Shown here one piece after another: positions 8,760 through 16,669 of a stretch of 64,000 nucleotides of DNA. A program made the translations under genes and the position numbers. The notes beneath the pieces are model-generated. The model was not told the origin of the DNA, did not search any database, and saw only the letters and a list, made by a program, of their open reading frames with translations. Numbering within the stretch: position 1 is the stretch's first letter; every line of letters begins with the position of its first letter. The DNA comes from Azovibrio restrictus DSM 23866 (lineage in GTDB: Bacteria; Pseudomonadota; Gammaproteobacteria; Burkholderiales; Rhodocyclaceae), in contig NZ_AUCH01000020.1 in assembly GCF_000429665.1 (NCBI RefSeq), forward strand, positions 12,667 through 76,666. Reading direction: 5' to 3'.

Positions 8760-9569
8760 ATGAACGCCAGTCCCCGCTTCTCCGTCATCGTCTGCAGCAT
8801 CGAGGCCCTCAAGTTCGCCCGTATCTGCGAGTGCTACACCCATCTGCTGTCCGGCTATCCCCATGAAATCATCGGCATACACGATGCAGCCTCCCTCGCC
8901 GAGGCCTATAACCGGGGTATCGCCCAAGCCACCGGCGACATCCTGATCTTTTCCCACGATGACATCCTGATCCTTGATCCCGGCTTCGCCGACAAGCTGG
9001 CCCAGCGTCTGGAACACCTGGACCTGCTGGGTTTCGTCGGCACCGACAAGCTCATCACCGCCACCTGGTTCGGCGCCGGCCAGCCCCACTTGCACGGCGT
9101 GGTCGCCCACGGCAAACCGGGGAACCCCCATCTTTCCCTGAATGTGTATGGCGTACATGACTGGCCGGTAGCCCGCAACATCCAGGCCATCGACGGCTTC
9201 TGCATGGCAGCCACCCGGACCGCCGCCCTGGCGATCGGATTCGATGCCGCCAGTTTTGACGGCTTTCACCTTTATGACCTGGATTTCAGCTACTGCGCCT
9301 ATCTCGCCGGCTATCGGCTGGGCGTCTGTTGCGACATTCCCATCATCCATGAATCGGCCGGAAATTTCGGGTACCAGCACCTCCAGTACGCCGAGCGTTT
9401 CGTCCTGAAACATGTGCAGCAGCTGGGTCACACCGCCCCGGAAGCCATCAAGGGCGAGTCTCCCGGACGGGGCGCCCTGTTCCGGGAACATCAGGCCCTG
9501 CTGCAGGCCTGGCAGCCCGACTTGCTACGCCGGGCCACCCTTGCCATGAACCGGCCTGCAGGGCTGTAG
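8760..9569 (+). CDS. StrF-like GT-A glycosyltransferase
   Basis: About 269 residues. The sequence opens with PRFSVIVCSIEALKFARICE and carries SLAEAYNRGIAQATGDILIF followed by SHDDI, the acidic metal motif typical of the Glyco_tranf_2_5/StrF group. DGFCMA and FHLYDLDFSYCAYLAGYR follow in the acceptor half. ATG 8760 is preferred because GAGG sits six bases upstream. An earlier ATG at 8748 overlaps the previous stop (ATGA), so translational coupling is possible. Last gene of the plus-strand glycosylation run, ahead of a terminator. Confidence 0.75.
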   Translation: MNASPRFSVIVCSIEALKFARICECYTHLLSGYPHEIIGIHDAASLAEAYNRGIAQATGDILIFSHDDILILDPGFADKLAQRLEHLDLLGFVGTDKLITATWFGAGQPHLHGVVAHGKPGNPHLSLNVYGVHDWPVARNIQAIDGFCMAATRTAALAIGFDAASFDGFHLYDLDFSYCAYLAGYRLGVCCDIPIIHESAGNFGYQHLQYAERFVLKHVQQLGHTAPEAIKGESPGRGALFREHQALLQAWQPDLLRRATLAMNRPAGL

Positions 9570-9612
9570 AGCGGCGCCTGGACCTGTTGCCGCCGACCTC
9601 GTCCCGTAGCTT

Positions 9613-9651
9613 GCCGGGGATGCGCGCCGCGCTGCCCCCGGCATCTTTTTT
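9613..9651 (+). terminator. Rho-independent terminator of the glycosylation operon
   Basis: Seven base pairs (gccgggg with ccccggc) enclose a second inner stem (gcgc/gcgc), followed by a TCTTTTTT tract. It lies 44 bases after the glycosyltransferase stop and just before the end of the convergent TPR gene on the other strand. Confidence 0.75.
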
Positions 9652-12041
9652 CAGGCCGGTCCGACGGGGTGCTGGCACCAGCGTTGCCACATGCTCCTGA
9701 AGGCCTGTTCCAGCCCCCCGGCCATGCGCGGTGCATCCATCAAGGGGCTGGCCAGCATGCGCTGCCGCAGCCCGGCCCGCAGGGATTTCAGCCGCTCCCG
9801 GTCCCCGGCCAGCGCCACGGCCAGGTCTTCGTAGGCGGCTTCACTGTCCACCACCAGTTCCCCCAGGCCCACGTTCTCGAGGATGGGTTTGCCCATGCGC
9901 GATACCAGCATGTCCCCCGGCCAGGTGATGAAGGGCACCCCCATCCAGATGGAGTCATACCCTGTCGTCCCTCCGTTGAAGGGGAAGGGGTCCAGGCACA
10001 GGTCTGCCTCGTTGTAGCTGTCGAAGTAAACCTGGGTGCTCATGATGCCGCGGATGTCGAGCCGCTCCGGGGCGATCCCGTACTGCTCGAACTGGCTCTC
10101 GATATAGCGGATCAGGGTACCGTCACGCCCCCCCCGGGCCACCAGGATCAGGCGCGATTCCGGCACCCGCTGCAGAATCCGGCTCCAGAGCCGGATGGCG
10201 CCCTGGCTCACCTTGCGGAAATTGTTCAGACAGGCAAAGGTGAAGGGCCGCTGCAAACGCTCGCAGGGCAGGCCGGGCTGGATCGCCACATCGGGAATCA
10301 TGGTGCGCACCCCGTAGCAATCCGGCAGGGGCCAGGGGGTTTCGGTACACCAGGCCCCCTGTTCCAGTACCGGGTCCGGAGGGATGAAGATGTAATCCAT
10401 GACCGACATGCCACTGGTCCCTGGAAAACCCAGCCAGGTCACCTGGATGGGGGCCGGTTTGCGCGCCATGGCCAGCAGCCGGTTACCTTCGGTGTTGCCG
10501 TTCAGATCCACCAGGATATCCACTTCATCAGCCCGGATCAGGTCGGCCAGGGAGTCATCGCCCAGGGCAATCACGTCGCGCCAGCGCTCCACCCGGGCCC
10601 GTGCCATGTCGGTGACCGAATCCGTCGCCATGGCGTTGTAATAGATGGTGGACTCCACCTGCTGCCGATCCAGGTATTCAAGGAAAGGGACCACGAAGGC
10701 GGCCACCGGGTGGTTACGCATGTCGGAGGTCAGCCAGCCGATGCGCAGACGGCGCCCGGGATTCCGGTCCCGGTCTGCAAAATCATCCTGGCGCCGGTGC
10801 CGCTGGCAGAGGTTACGGTCGAAAGCCTTGGCCACCTCAACGATGTCGGCTGAGCTCGACTCCGTGGAGTGCACCATGGCCCAGAGGGAATTGGTATAGG
10901 CGATCAGCCGCTCCGGATCGATTTCGAGCACCCGGCGGAATTCACGCAAGGCCTCTTCCGAACGGGCCTGGTCCGAATACCAGCTGCCCAGGTTGAGCCG
11001 GGCATTGATATGCAAAGGGTTTTTGGCCAGGATGGTCTCTGCCACCTGCCGGGCCTTGTCGCTTTCCCCCTGCTTGGTATAGACGACGATCAGGGTGTTC
11101 CAGGCATTCAGGTTGTCCGGCTGGCGCGCCACCGCCATTTCCAGGTTCTCCTGGGCCACGTCCAGCTGCCCCTTGGTGGTGAACATCAAGCCCAGGTGTT
11201 CGAGAATCCAGTCCTCGGCCACCCCCATGGCATGGGCCCGTTCCATGGCCTCCACCGCCTCCAGGGCGTCGCCGCTCTGGACCAGGGCCAGGCCCAGCTT
11301 GGCCTGCAGCTCTGCAGAATCTGCCGTTTTGCTCAGCCCGGCACGGAAAAAATTTGCCGCTTCCTTGAAATTGCAGCGCCTCAGGGCCAGGTCACCAGCC
11401 AGATTCAGGGTGGTAGCCAGCTGCGGAACCAGATCGAAAAGCTTCTTCAGGCACTTCTCCACCTCATCGAGCATGCCTTTCTGCAGATAGAGGTGCCCCA
11501 GGGAAAGCCAGGCATCCGGATAGCGGGGATCCAGCACGGTAGCCTTCCTGAAGGCCTGCATGGCCTCCTCCAGCTCTCCCAGTTGCTGGGCAGCAAGACC
11601 TAGCAGGCAGTAGTGGGCAGACCTGGGCCCGGGCTGGGCCACCACTTCCTGCAAGACCGCCTTGGCCTGGTGCCATTCACCCGCCGCCACATAGGCGCCA
11701 CTCAGGCTGCACATGATCCCCACGTCCTTAGGGGCCCGGCGACGGGCCTGGAGCAGCACGGCCACGCCCTCCTTGTGCAGGCCGATACGGCCGTAGAGTT
11801 CGCCCAGACGCTGCTGATACCTGGCGACATCGGGCTGGAGCTGAACCGCGTGCTCGAGGAACTGGACCGCGGTATCCATCTGGCCGATGGCCATGGCGAC
11901 TTCACCCAGGCCAAACCAGCCCTCGTGGGCATCGGCCCGGGCGGTGACCACCTCCTCGAACAGACGGCCGGCGGCCTCGTAGTTCCTCTGATTGAAGGCC
12001 TTGCGCCCTTTTTCGAGCGTGCGTTTGAGCTTGTCGGACAT
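9651..12041 (-). CDS. TPR protein with SPINDLY/O-GlcNAc transferase-like C-terminal domain
   Basis: About 796 residues from the ATG at 12041, preceded by a GGAA-type ribosome site. Earlier in-frame starts lack support. Residues 1-390 are tandem TPRs (for example AHEGWFGLGEVAMAIGQMDT and ARYQQRLGELYGRIGLHKEG). Residues of about 420-790 form a GT41/SPINDLY domain with IGWLTSDMRNHPVAAF, KPAPIQVTWLGFPGTSG and CLDPFPFNGGTTGYDSIW, all intact, so it should be catalytic. A position often GHT in bacterial members reads GNT here. The architecture matches Caulobacter FlmG, which O-glycosylates flagellin. The gene is divergent from and adjacent to the flagellins, supporting that role. Confidence 0.82.
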   Translation of the reverse strand: MSDKLKRTLEKGRKAFNQRNYEAAGRLFEEVVTARADAHEGWFGLGEVAMAIGQMDTAVQFLEHAVQLQPDVARYQQRLGELYGRIGLHKEGVAVLLQARRRAPKDVGIMCSLSGAYVAAGEWHQAKAVLQEVVAQPGPRSAHYCLLGLAAQQLGELEEAMQAFRKATVLDPRYPDAWLSLGHLYLQKGMLDEVEKCLKKLFDLVPQLATTLNLAGDLALRRCNFKEAANFFRAGLSKTADSAELQAKLGLALVQSGDALEAVEAMERAHAMGVAEDWILEHLGLMFTTKGQLDVAQENLEMAVARQPDNLNAWNTLIVVYTKQGESDKARQVAETILAKNPLHINARLNLGSWYSDQARSEEALREFRRVLEIDPERLIAYTNSLWAMVHSTESSSADIVEVAKAFDRNLCQRHRRQDDFADRDRNPGRRLRIGWLTSDMRNHPVAAFVVPFLEYLDRQQVESTIYYNAMATDSVTDMARARVERWRDVIALGDDSLADLIRADEVDILVDLNGNTEGNRLLAMARKPAPIQVTWLGFPGTSGMSVMDYIFIPPDPVLEQGAWCTETPWPLPDCYGVRTMIPDVAIQPGLPCERLQRPFTFACLNNFRKVSQGAIRLWSRILQRVPESRLILVARGGRDGTLIRYIESQFEQYGIAPERLDIRGIMSTQVYFDSYNEADLCLDPFPFNGGTTGYDSIWMGVPFITWPGDMLVSRMGKPILENVGLGELVVDSEAAYEDLAVALAGDRERLKSLRAGLRQRMLASPLMDAPRMAGGLEQAFRSMWQRWCQHPVGPA

Positions 12042-12116
12042 GTTTTTTCCGTTCCTGGACCGGGTTTGGAGTTTATACGGATTTCCGGGGCCCGGCACAC
12101 CCGGCAAGTCGCGATC

Positions 12117-12131
12117 TGGCATGGGAAATGC
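12117..12131 (+). promoter_or_regulatory. Sigma54-type promoter upstream of flagellin 1
   Basis: TGGCATGGGAAATGC places GG and GC exactly 12 bases apart, the -24/-12 geometry of RpoN promoters (consensus TGGCACG-N4-TTGC). It lies about 82 bases before the flagellin ATG. No good FliA-type sequence was found for this gene. Confidence 0.6.
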
Positions 12132-12212
12132 TTTAACCCACTCAGATTTTCGATCCCTTTCCCATGGAATCTGGATCGCTGCTGATTAATTTTCTCTCCG
12201 AAGGAGAACGAG

Positions 12213-13028
12213 ATGCCTCAAGTCATCAATACCAACGTTGCCTCACTCAACGCGCAACGTAACCTGAATACCTCCCAGGGCGCTTTGAGCAATGCCTTGC
12301 AGCGTCTCTCTTCGGGTCTGCGCATCAACAGCGCCAAGGACGACGCAGCCGGCCTCGCCATCGCCGAGAAAATGAACGCCCAGTCCCGGGGCATGACCGT
12401 GGCCATGCGTAACGCCAACGACGGCATTTCCGCCGCCCAGACCGCTGAAGCCGGCCTTTCCGCCATCAGCAGCCATCTGCAGCGGATGCGTGAGCTGGCC
12501 GTCCAGGCGGCGTCCGGTCAGTACGATAGTGAAAACCGGATGGCCCTGGATGCTGAATACCAGCAGCTGTCCAGCGAAATCACCCGGGCCATGGATGCCA
12601 CCAACTTCAACGGCAAAAAACTCCTGGACGGCAGTTTCACCGGCATCAATTTCCAGATCGGCGCCAGCACCACCACCGAATCCCAGATCGCTGTAAATAT
12701 TGCATCGGTACAAACGGCATCCCTGGGAAACATCACCACGGCCTCGGCAGCCCTCTCGGCCATGACGGCCATCGACGTTGCCCTGAACACGGTCAACGAG
12801 AACCGGGCCGACCTGGGTGCCATCCAGGCCCGCTTCGAAGGGGTGCTGACCCAGCTGGCCACGGCGGTGGAAAACACCGAAGCCTCCCGCAGCCGCATCA
12901 TGGACACCGACTACGCCGCCGAAACCGCCAAACTGGCCCGGGCGCAAATCCTGCAGCAGGCGGGTACCGCCATGCTGGCCCAGGCCAACGCCCTGCCCCA
13001 GAACGTGCTTTCCCTGCTCCAGGGCTAA
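12213..13028 (+). CDS. fliC: Flagellin (copy 1)
   Basis: The 271-residue flagellin has conserved N-terminal D0/D1 helices (INTNVASLNAQRNLNTS and LSSGLRINSAKDDAAGLAIA) and a C-terminal helix ending in LPQNVLSLLQG. The middle is short, with little room for surface D2/D3 domains, so this is a compact filament subunit. A Ser/Thr-rich central segment (about 150-190) offers possible O-glycosylation sites. The ribosome site GAAGGAG precedes ATG 12213. It is paired with a near-identical downstream copy but has a sigma54-like rather than FliA-like promoter. Confidence 0.95.
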   Translation: MPQVINTNVASLNAQRNLNTSQGALSNALQRLSSGLRINSAKDDAAGLAIAEKMNAQSRGMTVAMRNANDGISAAQTAEAGLSAISSHLQRMRELAVQAASGQYDSENRMALDAEYQQLSSEITRAMDATNFNGKKLLDGSFTGINFQIGASTTTESQIAVNIASVQTASLGNITTASAALSAMTAIDVALNTVNENRADLGAIQARFEGVLTQLATAVENTEASRSRIMDTDYAAETAKLARAQILQQAGTAMLAQANALPQNVLSLLQG

Positions 13029-13047
13029 ATCCCCAGGCAACAGCGCA

Positions 13048-13080
13048 AGAGCGGGCCGCAGCAGCGGCCCGCTCTCGTTT
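13048..13080 (+). terminator. Terminator after flagellin 1
   Basis: A perfect 12-base stem (agagcgggccgc with gcggcccgctct) with loop AGCA is followed by CGTTT. It separates the two flagellin genes into distinct transcripts. Confidence 0.8.
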
Positions 13081-13121
13081 CTGGGGGGCAAAAAAACTTC
13101 GCAATCCTTGAGGCAAAGCCC

Positions 13122-13148
13122 TAAAGTAATCTCCGTCATCGCCGTAAG
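13122..13148 (+). promoter_or_regulatory. Sigma28 (FliA) promoter of flagellin 2
   Basis: TAAA, exactly 15 bases, then GCCGTAAG, close to the FliA consensus TAAA-N15-GCCGATAA. It lies about 90 bases before the flagellin 2 ATG and after the flagellin 1 terminator. Confidence 0.85.
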
Positions 13149-13235
13149 AACACACAAGCAGACATGGCACACGCAATAAGCCAAGGAAATCCAGGTCTGA
13201 CTTTCTAAACAACTTGTTCTGTGAAGGAGTAAAAA

Positions 13236-14048
13236 ATGGCCTCCGTAATCAACACCAACGTTGCATCTCTCAACGCTCAGCGGAATCTGACCACCTCCCA
13301 GGGTTCCCTGAACCAGGCTCTGCAGCGCCTGTCCTCCGGTCTGCGCATCAACAGCGCCAAGGATGACGCCGCTGGTCTGGCCATTGCCGAAAAGATGCTC
13401 TCCCAGTCCCGCGGCATGACCGTGGCCATGCGTAACGCCAACGACGGTATCTCCGCCGCCCAGACTGCTGAAGCCGGCCTGTCCGCCGTCAGCGGCCACC
13501 TGCAGCGGATGCGCGAACTGGCTGTGCAGGCTGCTTCCGGTCAGTACGACAGCACCAACCGCGCTGCTCTGGACAAGGAATTCCAGCAGCTGGCCAGTGA
13601 AATCACCCGCGCTGCGGACGCCACCAACTTCAACGGCAAGAAGCTGCTGGACGGCACCTTCTCCGGTATCAGCTTCCAGGTCGGTGCCACGACCACTTCC
13701 GAGTCCAGCATCTCCGTGACCATCAGCTCGGTTGGCTCTACCGGTCTGGGCAACATCTCTTCCGCCGCCAGTGCCACGACCGCCATGTCCGCCCTGGATG
13801 CCGCGATCGAGAGTGTGAACACCGCCCGTGCTGACCTGGGTGCCGTGCAGGCCCGTTTCGAAGGGGTGCTGGGACAACTGTCTGCCGCCCAGGAAAACAC
13901 CGAAGCTGCCCGCAGCCGGATCATGGACACCGACTACGCTGCTGAAACCGCCAAGCTGGCCCGGGCACAGATCCTGCAACAGGCTGGTACCGCCATGCTG
14001 GCCCAGGCCAACGCCTTGCCGCAGAACGTGCTCTCGCTCCTGCAGTAA
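13236..14048 (+). CDS. fliC: Flagellin (copy 2)
   Basis: 270 residues, closely matching copy 1 in the D0/D1 ends (SVINTNVASLNAQRNLTTSQ, DDAAGLAIAEKM) and differing mainly in the middle (about 150-195), which is rich in Ser and Thr (GATTTSESSISVTISS). The ribosome site AAGGAG precedes ATG 13236. FliA-type promoter upstream and terminator downstream, so it is its own transcription unit, probably the major late flagellin. The Ser/Thr stretch is the natural target for the neighbouring SPINDLY-type transferases. Confidence 0.95.
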   Translation: MASVINTNVASLNAQRNLTTSQGSLNQALQRLSSGLRINSAKDDAAGLAIAEKMLSQSRGMTVAMRNANDGISAAQTAEAGLSAVSGHLQRMRELAVQAASGQYDSTNRAALDKEFQQLASEITRAADATNFNGKKLLDGTFSGISFQVGATTTSESSISVTISSVGSTGLGNISSAASATTAMSALDAAIESVNTARADLGAVQARFEGVLGQLSAAQENTEAARSRIMDTDYAAETAKLARAQILQQAGTAMLAQANALPQNVLSLLQ

Positions 14049-14074
14049 CGATCTCAGGTAGCAGCGCATGAAGC

Positions 14075-14108
14075 GGGTGCGGCGGCCAACAAGCTGCCGC
14101 ACCCCTTT
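14075..14108 (+). terminator. Terminator after flagellin 2
   Basis: Nine-base stem (gggtgcggc with gccgcaccc), then C and TTT. The T tract is short, so some read-through into flaG is likely, and no separate flaG promoter was recognised. Confidence 0.55.
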
Positions 14109-14131
14109 GGCGTATAGGCTAGGAGTAAATC

Positions 14132-14557
14132 ATGGACATCAATAGCATCGGCAGCCAGCTGCCCTTCCCCAGCCCAGCCCAGGGACCCAAGCCGCTCCCG
14201 GCCGCGCCTCAAGCAGCTCCTGATGCGGCCCCCGTTGCCAGCAGCAACATCACTGGAACCAGCCCCCGTCCAGCAGCGGAAACCGACGCAGCAGGCAAGA
14301 ACAAGTCCGACGACCAGCAAAGCCAGGAGGCCTTCCGGCAAAAATTGCAGGAAAGCGTGGACGAGTTAAACGATTTCATCCAGCCCCATAACACTTCCCT
14401 GCGTTTTTCCATTGATGACGAGAGTGGCACCGTGGTTGTCAAGGTAACCGACAAGGAAACCCAGGAAGTCATCAAGCAGATTCCATCTGAAGAAGCACTG
14501 GAACTGGCCAAGGCCCTGGACAAACTGAAAGGCCTGCTGATTCAGCAACAGGCCTGA
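14132..14557 (+). CDS. flaG: FlaG-family flagellar protein
   Basis: 141 residues. The first 70 are a low-complexity Ala/Pro/Ser-rich lead. The C-terminal half is the FlaG domain: VDELNDFIQPHNTSLRFSID, then GTVVVKVTDKETQEVIKQIP and EEALELAKALDKLKGLL. FlaG affects filament length in polar flagellates and usually sits between flagellin and fliD, as here. AGGAG lies upstream of ATG 14132. Confidence 0.9.
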   Translation: MDINSIGSQLPFPSPAQGPKPLPAAPQAAPDAAPVASSNITGTSPRPAAETDAAGKNKSDDQQSQEAFRQKLQESVDELNDFIQPHNTSLRFSIDDESGTVVVKVTDKETQEVIKQIPSEEALELAKALDKLKGLLIQQQA

Positions 14558-14591
14558 ACCTGATTCACTGATTTTGAAATAGGAGGCAATC

Positions 14592-15974
14592 ATGGCCACC
14601 GTCACATCCCTTGGCGCCGGCTCCGGCCTGGAACTGGAAGCCCTGGTCACCAATCTGATGGCCGTCGAACGCCAGCCGCTCAGCTCGCTGCAAAAGCAGG
14701 TTTCCTCCTACAACTCCAAGATTTCAGCGCTGGGAACCCTGAGCAGCAAGCTCAACAGCCTGCAGACTGCGGCCAAGGCCCTGGTTCCCAATGTCCTGCA
14801 AAGCGCTCTGCAGAAGTTCGCCAGTTACAGCGCCAGCCTGGGTGACACCAACATCGGCACCGTCACGGCCACTACCGGTGCCGTGGCCGGATCCTACAAC
14901 CTCAACGTCACCCATCTGGCCCAGGCCCAGAAGGTCACCTCTGGCGTTCTACCCAGCACCCTGAATACCGGTACGCTCACCATCGATTTCGGCAGCGTCA
15001 GTGGCGGAGCATTCACCGCCGACCCCGACCGCCAGGCCACCATCAATATCACGACGGAGACAAATACTCCGGAAGGACTGCGTAACGCCATCAACCAGGC
15101 CAATATCGGCGTCAGTGCCACCATCGTAAACGGCACCAACGGCCCGCAACTGGTTCTAACCGGCAGTGAGGGGGGGGACAAGGCTTTCAAGCTGAGCGGC
15201 ATTTCCGGCCTGACCTATGACCCTGGCCCCAAGACTGGCGACTTCAGCAACAACCAGGAAGCCCAGAACGCCGCCTTCACTGTGGATGGCATTGCTGCCA
15301 CCAGCAACTCCAACACGGTTACCGGCGTCATTGATGGCGTAACCCTGAATCTGGCCAAAACCGGTTCCACCACCCTCACGGTCAAACAGGACAACACCAC
15401 CAATTTGAAGTCCGCCCTGGAAGGGTTTGTCAGCGCCTACAACAGCGCCGTGACCAGCATGACTTCCCTGGGGGCCTATAACAGTGAAACCAAGGTAGCC
15501 GGGGCCCTGCAGGGTAACCGCATCCTGCGCGAAGCCCAGAACACCTTGAGCAATCTGGTGTTCAACACCTCCTCCACTACCGACGGAGTAACCCAGAAGC
15601 TGTCTGATATCGGCATCTCCATCAAGGGCACGGATGGAACCCTGTCGCTGGATTCCGCCAAGCTCGAAGCTGCCCTGACCAAGAACCCCAACGCTGTCGC
15701 CAATCTGGTGGCCAAGGTGGGCGACTCCTTTAGTGATAGTATTGACCGCATTACCGGTCTGGGTGGCAGCGTAGACATCAGCAAGACCAGCATGAAAAGC
15801 AGCATCAAGTTCCTGGAAGATCGCCAGGAGGCTTTGGAGCTGCGGCTGGTCTCCATTGAGGCCCGTTACAGAAAGCAGTTCAGCTCCCTGGATACCCTGG
15901 TGTCCACCATGAACACCACCAGCACCTACCTGACGAATCAACTCGCCTCCTTGAACTCATCTAAGAGCAAATGA
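14592..15974 (+). CDS. fliD: Flagellar filament cap protein FliD
   Basis: The 460-residue protein has FliD_N (residues of about 8-105, starting TSLGAGSGLELEALVTNLMAVE) and FliD_C (about 225-445), with a coiled-coil end near FLEDRQEALELRLVSIEARYRKQF. FliD caps the growing filament and folds exported flagellin. A strong AGGAGG ribosome site precedes ATG 14592. The stop overlaps the fliS start (ATGA), so translation is coupled. Confidence 0.95.
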   Translation: MATVTSLGAGSGLELEALVTNLMAVERQPLSSLQKQVSSYNSKISALGTLSSKLNSLQTAAKALVPNVLQSALQKFASYSASLGDTNIGTVTATTGAVAGSYNLNVTHLAQAQKVTSGVLPSTLNTGTLTIDFGSVSGGAFTADPDRQATINITTETNTPEGLRNAINQANIGVSATIVNGTNGPQLVLTGSEGGDKAFKLSGISGLTYDPGPKTGDFSNNQEAQNAAFTVDGIAATSNSNTVTGVIDGVTLNLAKTGSTTLTVKQDNTTNLKSALEGFVSAYNSAVTSMTSLGAYNSETKVAGALQGNRILREAQNTLSNLVFNTSSTTDGVTQKLSDIGISIKGTDGTLSLDSAKLEAALTKNPNAVANLVAKVGDSFSDSIDRITGLGGSVDISKTSMKSSIKFLEDRQEALELRLVSIEARYRKQFSSLDTLVSTMNTTSTYLTNQLASLNSSKSK

Positions 15975-16384
15975 TGTTTGGCAGCGCCTACAATCCCGCC
16001 AATACCTACGCCGAACTCAGCCGGGAGTCGGATGTACGCTCCGCTGACCCCCATCGGCTGATCATCCTGCTGTTTGAAGGCGCGGAAAGCGCCATCGGCG
16101 TTGCCCGCCTGCATGCCGAGAACGGCAACGTGGCAGAGCGGGGCAGCAACATCTCCAAAGCCATCGACATCATCGCCAACGGCCTGAAAGCCAGCCTGGA
16201 CATCGAGCAGGGTGGGGAGCTGGCGGAACGCTTGGCTGCACTTTACGACTACATGGTGTCACGCCTGCTATGGGCAAACATGAAGAACGACATTCCCACC
16301 ATGCTGGAAGTCCAGTCCCTGCTGGCCGAAATTCATGACGCCTGGAGCCAGATCGAACCCGGCAAACAGCAGAAGAATCCCTGA
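15971..16384 (+). CDS. fliS: Flagellin export chaperone FliS
   Basis: 137 residues, all-helical FliS family. Diagnostic segments are YAELSRESDVRSADPHRLI and ILLFEGAESAIGVARLHAEN near the start and LYDYMVSRLLWANMKND near the end. FliS binds the flagellin C-terminus in the cytoplasm and delivers it to FlhA. It overlaps the fliD stop by 4 bases and is followed directly by a fliT-like gene. Confidence 0.95.
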   Translation: MMFGSAYNPANTYAELSRESDVRSADPHRLIILLFEGAESAIGVARLHAENGNVAERGSNISKAIDIIANGLKASLDIEQGGELAERLAALYDYMVSRLLWANMKNDIPTMLEVQSLLAEIHDAWSQIEPGKQQKNP

Positions 16385-16387
16385 GAC

Positions 16388-16660
16388 ATGGCAAACGCCC
16401 CCTACCAGACCCTGGAGCTCATCACCGCCGAACTGAAGAAGCGTGCGGAAGCCGGGGACTGGGAAACCGCCGCCCAGATCGCCGTGCAACTGGGCGCCCA
16501 GCTTCAGCCAGGACGCTTTCCTGCCGCCACCCCCTCGGACCGGGCTGCCATTGAAGCCAGCCTCGCCCATATTGCCGCCATCACCGAACGAGCCGGCCCC
16601 TTGCATACAGACATTGCCTGTCTGCTCAAGGCCTTCGGTCCCGCCCAGCCAGAAAAGTAA
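16388..16660 (+). CDS. FliT-like small flagellar chaperone
   Basis: A 90-residue, mostly helical protein whose position right after fliS is where FliT, the FliD chaperone, is found. The sequence (YQTLELITAELKKRAEAGDW...AAQIAVQLGAQL) matches the loose FliT pattern but has no sharp motif, so the assignment rests largely on context and size. It begins 4 bases after the fliS stop, in an operon with fliD-fliS and the fliK-like gene. Confidence 0.6.
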   Translation: MANAPYQTLELITAELKKRAEAGDWETAAQIAVQLGAQLQPGRFPAATPSDRAAIEASLAHIAAITERAGPLHTDIACLLKAFGPAQPEK

Positions 16661-16669
16661 AGCCCGGGC

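Noticed and set aside
12243..14102. A 619-codon open frame antisense to both flagellin genes
   Set aside because: The frame exists because GC-rich, codon-biased flagellin genes leave few stops on the opposite strand. Its product is Gly/Gln/His-rich without known motifs, and the sense genes are certain.
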